Notes under the pieces: generated by a model | Database searches by the model: none | What the model was told of the DNA's origin: nothing | Seen by the model: only the letters and a program-made list of their open reading frames with translations | Shown: positions 39,044 to 39,576 of the stretch, in pieces | How positions within the stretch are numbered: position 1 is the stretch's first letter | Layout of the letters: each line of letters opens with the position of its first letter | Translations under genes and position numbers: made by a program | Assembly: GCA_017461225.1 (NCBI GenBank) | Contig: JAFTYV010000050.1 | Span: 1-39,576, forward strand | Source of the DNA: Candidatus Methanomethylophilaceae archaeon | Lineage (GTDB): Archaea; Thermoplasmatota; Thermoplasmata; Methanomassiliicoccales; Methanomethylophilaceae | Direction: 5' to 3' | Length of the DNA stretch: 39,576 nucleotides

Positions 39044-39089
39044 TTGGATGATTAATCCAACTGTATTTAATGCATTACAATCATTGGAT
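39044..39089 (-). promoter_or_regulatory. Promoter and operator of ABC importer operon 2
   Basis: TTGGATGATTAATCCAA at 39044-39060 is the exact reverse complement of the operon 1 palindrome. On the minus strand it sits between the TATA box TTAAATAC (about 39064-39071) and the ATG at 39041, as in operon 1. Another half-site lies at 39084-39089. The rest of the 211-base gap to 39252 shows no gene. Confidence 0.75.
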
Positions 39090-39252
39090 ATTTACGGATT
39101 CAAAATACATTGTAGGCCACGGCACTGGCCACATTGTGGTATGCCGCATCGATTGACATCGGACCATCCAACACAGGATCGACGGATGACTGAAACTTAG
39201 ACGTATGTGATAGCAAGAACGCAACCGCGTACCGAAGCCGATGCATCCAGAG

Positions 39253-39576
39253 TCACAGATCCATCCTCTCCGACAGGACCGTCGGTCTCTTGTTGCGGAA
39301 CGCCACCCCGTAGATGAATGTCGGGCCGGTGAGACCATGGAGGTAGTCCCTGTCCTTTATCTGTTCCAAAGCCTTCTTCGCGGAAGATGCCGCCAGGTCT
39401 TCGGATGAATCGATTGGTATGCGCTTGACCTCGATGACGATGTTCGGGAAGTTCCCATACCTGCGCTCCAACCTTATGTCGTAGCGGCCGTTCCCCTCCT
39501 CGAAATCCGCCTTCACCGAGTATCTGCGGTTTAGGACCATCAGCATCCCGGTGATGAACGCCTGGTACGAGTGCTC
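39253..39576 (-). CDS. PD-(D/E)XK nuclease-like domain, C-terminal part (5' truncated by the window edge)
   Basis: The frame is open to the last base, where it reads EHSYQAFITGMLMV, a motif that precedes the nuclease core in large AAA-ATPase/PD-(D/E)XK proteins. GNGRYDIRLERRYG and NIVIEVKRIP provide the D...ExK active-site pattern; AAKKALEQIKDRDYLHGL-like residues follow. The visible 107 residues are therefore the C-terminal nuclease-like domain of a longer protein starting beyond the window. Its role is unknown; such proteins are often in multicopy, mobile-looking families. Confidence 0.8.
   Translation of the reverse strand, partial: EHSYQAFITGMLMVLNRRYSVKADFEEGNGRYDIRLERRYGNFPNIVIEVKRIPIDSSEDLAASSAKKALEQIKDRDYLHGLTGPTFIYGVAFRNKRPTVLSERMDL

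Noticed and set aside
28438-39576. Insertion sequence or genomic island boundaries around the duplicated importers
   Set aside because: No transposase, no terminal inverted repeats, no tRNA or attachment site, and base and codon use match the surroundings.

Overview
The window is high-GC archaeal chromosomal DNA. Archaeal markers are an archaeosine tRNA-guanine transglycosylase, glycerol-1-phosphate dehydrogenase (ether lipids), KEOPS subunit Pcc1, archaeal-type NMN adenylyltransferase, a UPF0179 protein, a four-subunit ferredoxin-dependent 2-oxoacid oxidoreductase, and TATA-box promoters with very short leaders. About 40 genes end in TGA, one in TAA and none in TAG, as expected for a genome that reserves UAG for pyrrolysine. 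With heavy AGG (Arg) and CTC/CTG (Leu) use, this suggests Thermoplasmata, probably a host-associated Methanomassiliicoccales methanogen. That placement is inferred; no marker here proves it.

Layout. 1-2517: end of tgtA and an alpha/beta hydrolase. 2628-4378: a sodium/solute symporter with an overlapping 36-residue accessory peptide. 4647-11429: three AMP-forming acyl-CoA ligases and two XRE-cupin regulators, arranged as regulator-ligase pairs. 11526-14770: a P-loop ATPase and a 2-oxoacid:ferredoxin oxidoreductase (probably VOR) in one overlapping operon. 14857-20649: AzlCD and leuA-leuC-leuD-leuB-pcc1 on the minus strand. The leu operon is preceded by a TATA box and a 14-codon Leu/Ile-rich leader ORF that looks like an attenuator. 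21116-28174: a P3B Mg2+ ATPase, desulfoferrodoxin, an unknown protein, an Fe-S flavoprotein, G1P dehydrogenase, UPF0179 and purC. 28438-39041: two paralogous FecBCD-type ABC importers pointing at each other, with nadM-pncC-thiF between them. 39253-39576: the end of a PD-(D/E)XK protein.

How the genes may work together (inference). The ligases can activate short, branched or aromatic acids to CoA thioesters. A VOR-type enzyme can reductively carboxylate branched acyl-CoA to 2-oxoacids, which feed the Leu/Val/Ile pathways encoded next door. This would suit a gut archaeon living on volatile fatty acids. The two ABC importers share an identical 17-bp palindrome between TATA box and start codon, so they probably form one metal- or cofactor-responsive regulon. 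Both binding proteins carry an N-terminal dockerin-like calcium-binding module.

The most unusual candidates are the leuA leader peptide with its alternative pairings, the dockerin-fused binding proteins with the shared operator, and a CTG start codon for leuB.
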